A DNA stretch of 64,000 bases. Source: Bacteroidales bacterium. Lineage in GTDB: Bacteria > Bacteroidota > Bacteroidia > Bacteroidales > FEN-979. The stretch covers positions 13,959 through 77,958 of the forward strand of contig JALNWG010000013.1 of assembly GCA_023231005.1 (NCBI GenBank), in the 5' to 3' direction. Shown piece after piece: positions 7,449 to 16,229 of this stretch; the stretch's first letter is position 1, and the number at the start of each line of letters is the position of its first letter. Made by a program: the position numbers and the translations under genes. The notes under the pieces are model-generated. The model saw only the letters and a list, made by a program, of their open reading frames with translations, ran no database searches and was not told where the DNA came from.

Positions 7449-9875
7449 CTATCGGTTTTCTGTTCCTGTATCGAACTCAAATTTCACATCTTTGGATTTC
7501 TTTCCATTGGTGCCGAAGTTGAACACAAATCCCGCATAAAATACCCGTCCATCGCGGTTCCGTGTTGATTCTTGCACAAGTAGAGGCGTATTGACGGTAG
7601 ATTTCATGGTTTGTGAATTGAAAAGGTCTGAAACCGTTGCAATCAATAAGATTTTCCGCTTCCAGAGATCCTGTCGCAGTCCCAGGTTAATCACCCAGGT
7701 CGGTTGGCGGTTTCCTTGTGCCGTCAACATTTCTGACCGATATTGACCCGTGAACTGGAAAAGGGTTGTTTTTGTTATGCTTATCGAAGCATTCAGCTTA
7801 GCGTTCCAGGAAAAAGTTGATTTATTTGCGGAGTACCCAATATTTGAGGCATCAATTTGACTGTAAAAACCAGATGTGCTGAAATTAAGATTGGCAATTT
7901 TGGCGATTTGCCAGGTTCCGCTGAGGTCGATTCCTGCTGATTGGTCGGTAGCAAGGTTGTCGATGGTTGTTACCAAAACCGAATCATTTAAATTGGAAGT
8001 AACGATGGTAAAACCATGAACTTTATAACGGTAAAAAAGGGTAGGGACCAGTGTTAAATTTTCAAGTCGTAGGCTATATCCCAATTCGATCGAATGGATG
8101 TCTTCGGGTTTTAGGTTTGGATTACCAACGAAGATATTTCGTGGATCACGATATTCCGGTACCGGATTCATATCTTCCCCATCCGGCCGGTTAACCCGAC
8201 GGCTATAATTTAGTTGCCATTCATTTTTTCCGGAGGCAAGGCTTAGATGAAGGGTGGGGTATAGGGCGAAATAGTCGCTCTTTGTAATGGCATTAAGTGT
8301 CCTGAACTCCAGGTTTAAGAGTGTCTCTTCAGCCCTTAGACCAGCCATCATACTGAATTTTCCCCAACTACAACTCAGGGTAGTAAATATAGCATGAACC
8401 GTTTGGTTGGCATAAAAACGGTTAGCTTGTGTGGTATCTGTTATCCATTGTCCGGATTCAGGCATCCAATCATCCACCCGTTGATCTTGGTGTGTAAGTT
8501 GTATATTTCCCTCATAACCAGCTTCCATACTGGCTTTAGACCAAAGCGGGCGATTGTAATTCACAGATAAATTGATATTTTCTTCTTTGTTGTTTGCAGT
8601 GCTTCGGGTTTTTTGATCCGGATAAACCGGAATTTGATAGACATTGTTGTAATCATCTTCTTCTGACTCGCTGTCGCGTTGATATTCGAAATCGGCCCGT
8701 AAAACATGTTCATTTTCCTTGTTGAAAGTGTGTTCGTAATTAGCTTTTAGCCCGAGGCTGGTTTCACTTTCATTACCAGTGTGATCACGCCAAAATTGTT
8801 CAGTTGTTTGTAATGTTGTATCGCGATAAAGGTAATTGGTTACATCGTTGCGTTTAACCTGACGGAAATTAAATGTTCCGGAAATTCCTGCATCATCCTT
8901 TTTACTGATGGCCCAATCGAGGCCGAGTTGTCCGAGATGAGAAGAAGGCCGGGCAGATCCCTCGGATGTTTGAGTGAGATAAACCGAATTATTGGTAGTG
9001 GTATCGATGGTTTGTGATTGAAGGTCACTGCTTCGCCAACGGTAATCCTGGCGATAACCGTAACTTCCAAACAGGTTTACCTTGCCGGTGTTGAAGTTGA
9101 GTTGGAGGTTGGTATTAAACCGGCTGTTGCTGCCGGCATTGGCCCCCAGTGTACTGTTAAATCCGGTTTTTTGTTCTTTTTTCAGAATGATATTGATAAT
9201 TCCGGCTGTTCCGTCGGGCTTGTATTTTGCAGAAGGGTTGGTGATTACTTCAATCTTTTCAATTAATGAGGCAGGCATCTGGTCAAGGTTTGCTGCAGTC
9301 CCCATCACCGAAGGGCGGCCATCGATCAGGATCGTTACATTGCCCGATCCGCGGAGGCTGATATTTCCATCCATATCTACCGAAATAGAAGGGATGGTTT
9401 GCAGTACATCACTTACAGTGCCGGTCTGTGACTGGATGTCTGTTTGCACATTGAATACCTTCCGGTCAATTTTGGTGATCATCATGTTACGTTCAGCTGT
9501 AACGGTGACTTCATTCATTGTAACAGAAGAAGAAACCAGGTTTAATTCCCCCACGTCGATTTTTGATTTTTTCCGATCTACCGTGATATGGTCTGTCCTT
9601 TTTTTTTCGTAACCAATAAAACTATACTCAATGACATAGGTGCCAAAAGGAACATTTTTTATCTGGAAAAACCCGGTACTGTCGGAAACAGTCCCATTGA
9701 CCATTGAATCGGATTTAACAGTTTTCAGAACGATATTGGTATATTCCACCGGGGCTTTGGTATTTCCATCGATGGTTTTTCCTGAGATAACACCTGGGAA
9801 ACGGGATTGAGCATGGAGAAAAACCGGAAGGGAAATTAAGAAAACAAGGAGCGTAATAATCCGGCACTGCTTCAT
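7449..9875 (-). CDS. TonB-dependent-receptor-like outer membrane beta-barrel protein
   Basis: The 808-residue product starts with a signal peptide (MKQCRIITLLVFLISLPVF), then a CarboxypepD_reg-like fold (about residues 25-115), a plug domain (about 125-230, with IPSISVDMDGNISLRGSG and PSAKYKPDGTAGIINI) and a long beta-barrel of the Outer membrane protein beta-barrel family type, rich in alternating aromatic and polar residues. It is likely to sit in the outer membrane and bind or import a ligand. The start at 9875 is chosen because its ATG overlaps the thiL stop as ATGA and is followed at once by the signal peptide; a further-upstream ATG would lie inside thiL. There is no SusD partner nearby, so glycan import is not supported. 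The coupling to thiL hints at a thiamine-related ligand, but this is only inference. Confidence 0.88.
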   Translation of the reverse strand: MKQCRIITLLVFLISLPVFLHAQSRFPGVISGKTIDGNTKAPVEYTNIVLKTVKSDSMVNGTVSDSTGFFQIKNVPFGTYVIEYSFIGYEKKRTDHITVDRKKSKIDVGELNLVSSSVTMNEVTVTAERNMMITKIDRKVFNVQTDIQSQTGTVSDVLQTIPSISVDMDGNISLRGSGNVTILIDGRPSVMGTAANLDQMPASLIEKIEVITNPSAKYKPDGTAGIINIILKKEQKTGFNSTLGANAGSNSRFNTNLQLNFNTGKVNLFGSYGYRQDYRWRSSDLQSQTIDTTTNNSVYLTQTSEGSARPSSHLGQLGLDWAISKKDDAGISGTFNFRQVKRNDVTNYLYRDTTLQTTEQFWRDHTGNESETSLGLKANYEHTFNKENEHVLRADFEYQRDSESEEDDYNNVYQIPVYPDQKTRSTANNKEENINLSVNYNRPLWSKASMEAGYEGNIQLTHQDQRVDDWMPESGQWITDTTQANRFYANQTVHAIFTTLSCSWGKFSMMAGLRAEETLLNLEFRTLNAITKSDYFALYPTLHLSLASGKNEWQLNYSRRVNRPDGEDMNPVPEYRDPRNIFVGNPNLKPEDIHSIELGYSLRLENLTLVPTLFYRYKVHGFTIVTSNLNDSVLVTTIDNLATDQSAGIDLSGTWQIAKIANLNFSTSGFYSQIDASNIGYSANKSTFSWNAKLNASISITKTTLFQFTGQYRSEMLTAQGNRQPTWVINLGLRQDLWKRKILLIATVSDLFNSQTMKSTVNTPLLVQESTRNRDGRVFYAGFVFNFGTNGKKSKDVKFEFDTGTENR

Positions 9876-10954
9876 AAGGTTTCCGTTTTGTTTTTCATCC
9901 CGTCCCATCCCTGAGCTGTTATCTGAACGGATTTTCCATCGGGGGTGATCATGAATGTTCCATCGGAAGGCTGGGTTATATGGCCAATGATGGTGATCCC
10001 TTCCACATCCTTGATTTTTTCGTAATCCGATTGTTGAATGGTGAATAGCAGTTCATAATCTTCACCACCACTAAGAGCGGTCACGCTGGGAATGATTTTA
10101 TATTCTATTGCCAGTTCCCGCGTTTGTTCTTCAATGGGGATTTTTTCTTCAAAAAGTTTGCATCCCACCCCGGATTGTTTGCAAATATGAAGGATTTCAG
10201 AAGCCAGTCCATCGGAAATGTCGATCATGGATGTTGGTTTTATCCCTATTCCCTGCAATAGATTCCGGATATCGGTACGGGCTTCTGGTTTAAGCTGCCG
10301 TCCAATCTGATAGTCGAACCCGGTTAGTTCAGGTTGCATATCAGGATTTACCTGAAATACCTTTTTTTCACCTTCCAAAATCAGTAATCCCATGTACGCA
10401 CTGCCAAGATCACCGGTAACACAGAGTAAGTCACCGGGTTTTGCTCCATTGCGGTAAATGATCTCTTCCTGTTTCCCCATCCCAATAATAGAAATCGAAA
10501 TAATCAATCCTTTAACACTTGAACTGGTATCTCCACCCACAAGGTCCACTTTATATTTCTTACATGCCAGATTGATCCCGGCATAAAGTTCATCGAGTGC
10601 TTGGGCTGAAAAACGACTGGACACCCCAATGGAAACCGTTATTTGCTTTGGAATTCCGTTCATGGCGGCGATATCTGAGATATTGACTACGGCTGCTTTA
10701 TATCCCAAATGTTTAAGGGGTGTATAGGTAAGGTCGAAATGGACTCCCTCGATCAGCAGGTCCGTTGACAATAAGATCATCTGTCCGCCTGCATCAATAA
10801 CAGCAGCATCATCACCAATTCCTTTTCGTGTCTCCGGATGATACAAATTCACCGTTTTTGTGAGCCGATCGATCAGTCCAAATTCGCCAAGTTCCGATAA
10901 AGAGGTAAGGTTTAGCGATTTCCCTTTCGGTTTGTTTTCTTTTTTTTCAAACAT
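9872..10954 (-). CDS. thiL: Thiamine-monophosphate kinase ThiL
   Basis: ThiL phosphorylates thiamine monophosphate to thiamine diphosphate with ATP, the last step of cofactor synthesis, in the cytoplasm. The 360-residue protein shows the AIR-synthase-like kinase motifs: IGDDAAVID near residue 46, VNISDIAAMNG near 95, VGGDTSSS near 139, MIDISDGL near 242 and LSGGEDYELLF near 294. The first 20 residues are a Lys-rich extension. A TAnnTTTG box lies 29 bases upstream. Its stop overlaps the start of the barrel gene (ATGA), so the two form an operon. No TPP riboswitch is seen in the leader. Confidence 0.95.
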   Translation of the reverse strand: MFEKKENKPKGKSLNLTSLSELGEFGLIDRLTKTVNLYHPETRKGIGDDAAVIDAGGQMILLSTDLLIEGVHFDLTYTPLKHLGYKAAVVNISDIAAMNGIPKQITVSIGVSSRFSAQALDELYAGINLACKKYKVDLVGGDTSSSVKGLIISISIIGMGKQEEIIYRNGAKPGDLLCVTGDLGSAYMGLLILEGEKKVFQVNPDMQPELTGFDYQIGRQLKPEARTDIRNLLQGIGIKPTSMIDISDGLASEILHICKQSGVGCKLFEEKIPIEEQTRELAIEYKIIPSVTALSGGEDYELLFTIQQSDYEKIKDVEGITIIGHITQPSDGTFMITPDGKSVQITAQGWDGMKNKTETL

Positions 10955-10983
10955 GATCGTAAATCAATTTACCGAATTTGCTG

Positions 10984-10991
10984 CAAAGGTA
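10984..10991 (-). promoter_or_regulatory. -7 box TACCTTTG for thiL
   Basis: The minus strand reads TACCTTTG 29 bases before the thiL ATG. A plus-strand box of the same sequence at 11012-11019 points the other way, so the 187-base gap holds a divergent promoter pair. Confidence 0.6.
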
Positions 10992-11011
10992 GCAAGTTCC
11001 AAATTAGTATG

Positions 11012-11019
11012 TACCTTTG
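11012..11019 (+). promoter_or_regulatory. -7 box TACCTTTG, probable promoter of the K+ channel operon
   Basis: An exact TAnnTTTG match lies 122 bases before the channel ATG at 11142, leaving a long untranslated leader in which no known riboswitch is recognised. Confidence 0.45.
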
Positions 11020-11141
11020 AAAATGGCAACAATTTGCAAGGAGAAAAAATTAACATGCTCCGACAACAGTCTGTTCAAAAACGATCTGATTCATTTCTGT
11101 TCCATTAACTTTTTATAATTTTATCATGTAAAAATTTAAAC

Positions 11142-11813
11142 ATGTTGCGATTCTTTTATCAATCAAAAACACTCTGGAGTTCAATTCTTGTGGTTTCAGT
11201 TATTCTGAGTGTCTTTGTATTCCCGGTATTTCCTGAGTCCGATAGTGTGACCCTGCTCAAGATTGGTTTCACGTTGATCTTTCTTTCAGGAGTTATGTCG
11301 CTCGAACGATTTCGATGGCCTGTTCTTGGTTTGTCGATGTTGGCTTTTATTCTATCTTGGATTTCCGATATTAATTCCTGGATCTTCCTTTCCGAAGTTT
11401 CCCGGGCAATGAATGTTTTATTTTTCATGGTCGTCGTGTTTTACCTCATCCGGCAGATGGCAACAGCCAGAAATGTTACGGCCCGTGTGATTCTTGAATC
11501 CATTGCAGGATATCTTTTACTGGGTTTGATATTTTCGGTATTGGTGGCGGCGATCATGCAACATGATCCGACGGCCTTCATGATGAATATGCCCCCAAAG
11601 GGGCCTTCGTCATCCGATTCATCCTCCAGTGTGCCGCTCTATTTCGTGTTTGTGACCATGGCGACATTGGGCTATGGAGATATTGTTCCATTGCAACCGT
11701 ACACCCGTTCATTGGCTGTTTTCATTAGTGTCTCCGGTCAGTTATACATCGCAGTAATTATTGCCATGCTAATGGGTAAATTTATTAATAATGATAAAAA
11801 AGAAGGGAAATAA
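11142..11813 (+). CDS. Ion channel (K+ channel-like) membrane protein
   Basis: The 223-residue protein has several hydrophobic helices in its first 140 residues, then a pore loop with the selectivity-filter signature TLGYGD at 175-180, and a last membrane helix (about 190-213) with a short Lys-rich tail. This fits a tetrameric K+-selective channel of the Ion_trans_2 family in the inner membrane. It has no visible RCK or cyclic-nucleotide regulatory domain, and a Ser/Pro-rich loop (about 150-163) precedes the filter. The stop codon is followed directly by the ATG of the nitroreductase gene (TAAATG), so the two are co-transcribed. What gates the channel is not visible. Confidence 0.85.
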   Translation: MLRFFYQSKTLWSSILVVSVILSVFVFPVFPESDSVTLLKIGFTLIFLSGVMSLERFRWPVLGLSMLAFILSWISDINSWIFLSEVSRAMNVLFFMVVVFYLIRQMATARNVTARVILESIAGYLLLGLIFSVLVAAIMQHDPTAFMMNMPPKGPSSSDSSSSVPLYFVFVTMATLGYGDIVPLQPYTRSLAVFISVSGQLYIAVIIAMLMGKFINNDKKEGK

Positions 11814-12362
11814 ATGATGAATTTTTTAGAATTGGTCAATAACCGTCAGAGTGTGCGTGTTTATGATACCGCCCGTGCGGTGGAACCTGAAAAACTGGAA
11901 CGCTGTATTGAAGCGCTTCGTCTGGCTCCGTCGGCTTGTAATGCTCAACCCTGGAAACTGGTAGCGGTAACCGATCCGAATCTCAAAACTTTGGTAGCCG
12001 AAGCAGCAACAACAAAATGGCTTGGACAGAACCTTTTTGTAAACCAAGCCCCGTTGCTGGTCGTCTTGGTTAGAGAAAGTCCCAATATTACTTCAAAACT
12101 GGGGACCGTATTAAAAGACAAACCTTATACGATAATTGATGTGGGAATCGCCACCGCTCATTTTTGTCTTCAGGCTACAGAAGAAGGACTTGGAACCTGT
12201 ATTATAGGTTGGTTTAACGAATCGGCTGTAAAGAAATTGCTTGGAATTCCTAAAAACAAAAGAGCTGAGCTGATTATTGCGGTAGGTTATCCTGCTAAAC
12301 CCGATATTCGCAAAAAAATCCGGAAACCGGTGGAGGAAATTTGTTCTTATAATAAATACTAA
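11814..12362 (+). CDS. Nitroreductase family protein
   Basis: A stand-alone FMN-dependent nitroreductase of 182 residues, the usual length. It shows the N-terminal NRQSVRVYD motif, LRLAPSACNAQPWK near 33-46 and the EEGLGTCIIGWFNE segment near 123-136 that shapes the flavin site. Proteins of this family reduce nitro groups, quinones or flavins with NAD(P)H; the natural substrate is unknown. The gene begins immediately after the channel stop. Two adjacent ATG codons are possible starts (11814 and 11817). It has no ferredoxin part, unlike the nitroreductase at 6518. Confidence 0.87.
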   Translation: MMNFLELVNNRQSVRVYDTARAVEPEKLERCIEALRLAPSACNAQPWKLVAVTDPNLKTLVAEAATTKWLGQNLFVNQAPLLVVLVRESPNITSKLGTVLKDKPYTIIDVGIATAHFCLQATEEGLGTCIIGWFNESAVKKLLGIPKNKRAELIIAVGYPAKPDIRKKIRKPVEEICSYNKY

Positions 12363-12467
12363 ACAAATATCCAGTAACAATGACTGATTTTTCCAGCATC
12401 CAGATTCTGACATTCTGTTCCCAGAATATTATTATCGAAAAAGAGTATTACAATACCTAAATTATTG

Positions 12468-12475
12468 TATCTTTG
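12468..12475 (+). promoter_or_regulatory. -7 box TATCTTTG for the suf operon
   Basis: An exact TAnnTTTG match lies 70 bases before sufB. No IscR- or SufR-type operator was recognised in the 183-base gap. Confidence 0.55.
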
Positions 12476-12545
12476 ACGTTCGATTTTCAGAAACGCTTGG
12501 TATAAGTAGAAAAACAGTTAGATTTGTTTTAAATTAGTTTGATTT

Positions 12546-13994
12546 ATGGATACCGACTCCAATAAAATCATCGACGAAGTCACACAAGGGGATTATAAAT
12601 ATGGCTTTGTTACAGATATAGAAACGGAATTTGCGCCCAGAGGGATTACTGAAGAAACCGTCCGTTATATTTCAACAAAGAAGAATGAACCTGGATTCAT
12701 GCTGGAGTTTCGTTTAAAAGCATTTCGTCATTGGCTCACCATGACCCAACCCAAGTGGGCTCATCTGACCATTGATCCGATCAATTTTCAGGATATTATT
12801 TACTTTGCTGCGCCCAAGAAAAAAGAAAACTTGGAAAAACTCGACCAGGTTGATCCGGAGCTGTTGGCTACTTTCAATAAACTGGGTATTTCTCTTGAGG
12901 AACAAAAAAAAATGACTGGCGTTGCCGTTGATGCCGTGATGGATAGTGTTTCGGTGAAGACAACATTTAGCGAAACCCTATCAAAATATGGGATTATTTT
13001 TTGTTCATTCAGTGAGGCTGTCCAAAAGCATCCGGATCTGATAAAACAATATATGGGATCGGTGGTTCCTTATACTGACAATTATTTTGCCGCCCTGAAT
13101 TCAGCCGTTTTCAGTGATGGATCATTTTGTTATATTCCAAAAGGAGTGCGATGTCCGATAGAATTATCGACCTATTTCCGTATCAATGCTGCCAATACAG
13201 GACAGTTTGAGCGGACTTTAATTGTTGCAGAAGAAGGCGCTTACGTGAGTTATATGGAAGGATGTACGGCTCCTCAACGGGATGAAAACCAGCTTCATGC
13301 TGCCATTGTAGAGATTGTGGCCATGAAAGATGCCGAGGTGAAATATTCCACCGTACAAAACTGGTATCCTGGCGACAAAAACGGGAAAGGCGGGATTTAT
13401 AATTTTGTTACCAAACGCGGGATTTGTAAGGGAAATAATGCAAAGATCAGTTGGACGCAAGTAGAAACAGGTTCTTCTATTACCTGGAAATACCCGGGTT
13501 GTATTTTGTTAGGAGATAACTCGGTTGGAGAATTTTACTCTGTTGCGGTAACCAACAACCATCAGCAAGCCGATACCGGAAGTAAAATGATCCATCTTGG
13601 CAAGAATACCCGGAGTATCATCATTTCTAAAGGAATATCAGCAGGAAAGGGACAAAATTCCTATCGCGGGCTGGTAAAGGTCACAAAAAATGCCATTAAT
13701 TCACGAAATTACAGTCAATGTGATTCCCTCCTTCTTGGTTCTCAATGCGGAGCTCACACATTTCCCTATATTCAGGTTGGGAATAAATCTTCGGTTGTGG
13801 AACACGAAGCAACTACTTCAAAGATCAGCGAAGATCAGCTTTTTTATTGTCAGCAACGGGGAATTGATACGGAAAGCGCCATTGGTTTGATTGTAAACGG
13901 ATATGCCAAAGAGGTGCTGAAACAGTTGCCTATGGAATTTGCTGTGGAAGCACAAAAACTTTTATCCATCTCGCTGGAAGGCAGTGTGGGATAA
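12546..13994 (+). CDS. sufB: SufB, Fe-S cluster assembly scaffold subunit
   Basis: SufB is the scaffold subunit of the SufBC2D complex on which [4Fe-4S] clusters are built in the cytoplasm. The 482-residue length is standard. Recognisable segments include AVFSDGSFCYIPKGVRCP near 182-199, SYMEGCTAPQRDENQLHAA near 235-253 and the C-terminal beta-helix core with NSRNYSQCDSLLLG and HEATTSKI. It is the first gene of a six-gene SUF operon. A -7 box lies 70 bases upstream and a heptamer repeat block separates it from sufC. Confidence 0.97.
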   Translation: MDTDSNKIIDEVTQGDYKYGFVTDIETEFAPRGITEETVRYISTKKNEPGFMLEFRLKAFRHWLTMTQPKWAHLTIDPINFQDIIYFAAPKKKENLEKLDQVDPELLATFNKLGISLEEQKKMTGVAVDAVMDSVSVKTTFSETLSKYGIIFCSFSEAVQKHPDLIKQYMGSVVPYTDNYFAALNSAVFSDGSFCYIPKGVRCPIELSTYFRINAANTGQFERTLIVAEEGAYVSYMEGCTAPQRDENQLHAAIVEIVAMKDAEVKYSTVQNWYPGDKNGKGGIYNFVTKRGICKGNNAKISWTQVETGSSITWKYPGCILLGDNSVGEFYSVAVTNNHQQADTGSKMIHLGKNTRSIIISKGISAGKGQNSYRGLVKVTKNAINSRNYSQCDSLLLGSQCGAHTFPYIQVGNKSSVVEHEATTSKISEDQLFYCQQRGIDTESAIGLIVNGYAKEVLKQLPMEFAVEAQKLLSISLEGSVG

Positions 13995-14021
13995 TTAAAA
14001 ATTTAAAATTAAAAACCAATT
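13994..14021. repeat. Degenerate heptamer repeat block between sufB and sufC
   Basis: Four consecutive 7-base units (ATTAAAA, ATTTAAA, ATTAAAA, ACCAATT) fill the spacer exactly, from the last base of the sufB stop to the base before the sufC ATG. Confidence 0.6.
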
Positions 14022-14777
14022 ATGCTGCTGAGTATTAAAAATTTGCATGCCTCTATCAACGGAAAAGAAATTTTGAAAGGTGTCAATCTTGAAGTCAACA
14101 ATGGAGAGATTCACGCAATTATGGGGCCGAATGGAACCGGGAAAAGTACGCTTGCATCGGTGATTGCCGGCCGGGATGTTTTTGAAACGACTTCCGGTGA
14201 AATCTTGTACAAGGGAAAAAATCTTCAGAAGTTGTCCATTGAAGAACGTGCATGTGAAGGAATATTTCTTGGATTCCAATATCCGGTCGAGATACCGGGT
14301 GTAAGCATGACCAATTTCATGCGGACAGCCGTGAATGAGATCCGCAAGTACAAAGGATTGGATGCTCTTTCGGGAAGCGAATTCATCAAGCTGATGGAAG
14401 AAAAGAAAAAATTGGTGGAGATCACCTCTAACCTTACCAACCGGTCGGTTAACGAAGGATTTTCGGGAGGAGAAAAGAAAAAAAATGAAATTTTTCAGAT
14501 GGCCATGCTGGAACCGATGTTAGCCATTCTCGATGAAACCGATTCGGGGCTTGATATCGATGCCCTGCGAATTGTTGCCAATGGGGTAAACAAATTACGA
14601 AGACCCGATAATGCATTTGTAGTCATTACGCACTATCAGCGCCTGCTCGACTATATCGTCCCCGATTTTGTACATGTACTGTATGAAGGAAAAATCGTGA
14701 AGTCGGGAGGGAAGGAACTTGCGCTGGAGTTGGAAGACAGGGGATATGACTGGATTAAAAAGGAACTGGGGGAATAG
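14022..14777 (+). CDS. sufC: SufC, ATPase subunit of the SUF complex
   Basis: SufC is the ABC-type ATPase that drives conformational change in SufBC2D during Fe-S cluster assembly. The 251-residue protein has Walker A GPNGTGKST at 35-43, the signature loop FSGGEKKKNE near 147-156 and Walker B LAILDETDSGLD near 168-179, the last two in the form specific to SufC rather than transporters. It has no membrane partner. It lies 27 bases after sufB and 12 bases before sufD. Confidence 0.97.
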   Translation: MLLSIKNLHASINGKEILKGVNLEVNNGEIHAIMGPNGTGKSTLASVIAGRDVFETTSGEILYKGKNLQKLSIEERACEGIFLGFQYPVEIPGVSMTNFMRTAVNEIRKYKGLDALSGSEFIKLMEEKKKLVEITSNLTNRSVNEGFSGGEKKKNEIFQMAMLEPMLAILDETDSGLDIDALRIVANGVNKLRRPDNAFVVITHYQRLLDYIVPDFVHVLYEGKIVKSGGKELALELEDRGYDWIKKELGE

Positions 14778-14789
14778 AAATATTTTGTT

Positions 14790-16199
14790 ATGGAATCAAC
14801 ACAACAACACAGTATTACCTTAGAACGGATGGTTGATCTCTTCGAAACAAACCGGAAGGTTTTATCTTCGAATGATACGGCCCTTCTTGCCGGAATCCGC
14901 GATAAGGCCTTTACCTTATTCGGTAGTTTGGGATTCCCTCATACAAGAATGGAAGCCTGGCGCAATACCGATCTGAAGGAAAGTCTGGGGCTCGGATACG
15001 ACTATTATTTTCATCCCCTTCCGGAAGCAGATATCCAGAAGGTGTTTCGTTGTAATATTCCCAATCTCGATACCGCAATCATCGGACAGTTAAATGGATG
15101 GTATGTGTCGAAAGATGTCCCGCTGATGGAACTTGGTAACGGCATCATCATGGGAAGCCTGGCTGAAGCAAAAAAGAAATATCCCACCTTGGTTGAGAAG
15201 TATTACAATTTATCGACCAATGACGTTTCTGATGTCTTCACCGCGATGAATACGGCTTTTGAACAGGATGGGGTTTTCATTTTTGTTCCTCAGGGAGTGA
15301 AAAGTCCGAAACCGGTACAACTCATCAATGTGATCCATCACCAGGATAATATTTTCATGCAATCGCGCAACCTCATCGTGATTGGCGACAATGCCAGCCT
15401 TTCTCTTGTTCATTGTGATGATTCTTACAACCAGCAAGCCAGTTTTTCAAACCTTGTTTCCGAGGTTTTTCTGGGAGAGAATGCCTTTCTGGATCATTAT
15501 AAATTGCAAAACCTAAATAATAACAGTACACTGATCAGCGCTTCCTATTTTAAACTGGAAGCGGGGGCCAATCTTGAATCCCATTACCTCTCGCTTAACG
15601 GAGGACTGATTCGTAACAACATTCAGGTACTCTTTAATGGAGTTCATGGAAATGCTAATATTTTCGGACTTTATCTGATGGATCGAAAACAACATATCGA
15701 CAATCAGGTTTTTGTGGACCATGCATTTTCGGATTGTACGAGCAACGAGATCTTTAAAGGGGTTCTCGATGAAAATGCCCGGGGTGTATTTAACGGACAT
15801 GTATTGGTACGAAGGAATTCTACCAAGACCGATGCCCGTCAGACCAATAAAAATATTTTATTGACCGATACAGCCCGGATAAATTCACAACCGTTCCTTG
15901 AAATTTATAACGATGACGTGAAATGTGCTCACGGATCCTCCACCGGTCAGCTTGATCCTGAAGCCATGTTCTATCTTCGCCAGCGCGGTATCAGTGAAGA
16001 AAGTGCACGGATGTTACTGATGTTTGCCTTTGCTGAGGAAATCGTGGGAAAGATCGCCATTCCCCAACTCCGGCAACGAATTGAAGATATGGTGAAAAAG
16101 CGCCTTCAGGGCGAACTCCGGATCTGTGAGCAATGTGTACTTCATTGCAGCACCCCCAATCATCCGCTGGATTTCAAAATAGATCTTTCAAAAATTTAA
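14790..16199 (+). CDS. sufD: SufD, Fe-S cluster assembly subunit
   Basis: SufD is the SufB paralogue that completes SufBC2D and is needed for iron acquisition into the nascent cluster. The 469-residue protein has a helical N-terminal region (about 1-110) and the shared beta-helix core, with FIFVPQGVKSPKPVQL near 164-179, and the conserved RNSTKTDARQTNKN and DDVKCAHGSSTGQLD segments near 345-358 and 372-386. The C-terminal helices contain RQRGISEESARML. It lies between sufC and sufS in the operon. Confidence 0.96.
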   Translation: MESTQQHSITLERMVDLFETNRKVLSSNDTALLAGIRDKAFTLFGSLGFPHTRMEAWRNTDLKESLGLGYDYYFHPLPEADIQKVFRCNIPNLDTAIIGQLNGWYVSKDVPLMELGNGIIMGSLAEAKKKYPTLVEKYYNLSTNDVSDVFTAMNTAFEQDGVFIFVPQGVKSPKPVQLINVIHHQDNIFMQSRNLIVIGDNASLSLVHCDDSYNQQASFSNLVSEVFLGENAFLDHYKLQNLNNNSTLISASYFKLEAGANLESHYLSLNGGLIRNNIQVLFNGVHGNANIFGLYLMDRKQHIDNQVFVDHAFSDCTSNEIFKGVLDENARGVFNGHVLVRRNSTKTDARQTNKNILLTDTARINSQPFLEIYNDDVKCAHGSSTGQLDPEAMFYLRQRGISEESARMLLMFAFAEEIVGKIAIPQLRQRIEDMVKKRLQGELRICEQCVLHCSTPNHPLDFKIDLSKI

Positions 16200-16229
16200 A
16201 AAATAGTATACACTAAAATCTAAATTTCT

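Noticed and set aside
9082..9612. Plus-strand frame of about 176 codons inside the outer-membrane barrel gene
   Set aside because: The opposite strand carries a continuous barrel protein with signal peptide and plug domain.
10955..11141. TPP riboswitch in front of thiL
   Set aside because: The conserved CUGAGA and GAACCUGAUC segments are absent on either strand; only -7 boxes are visible.
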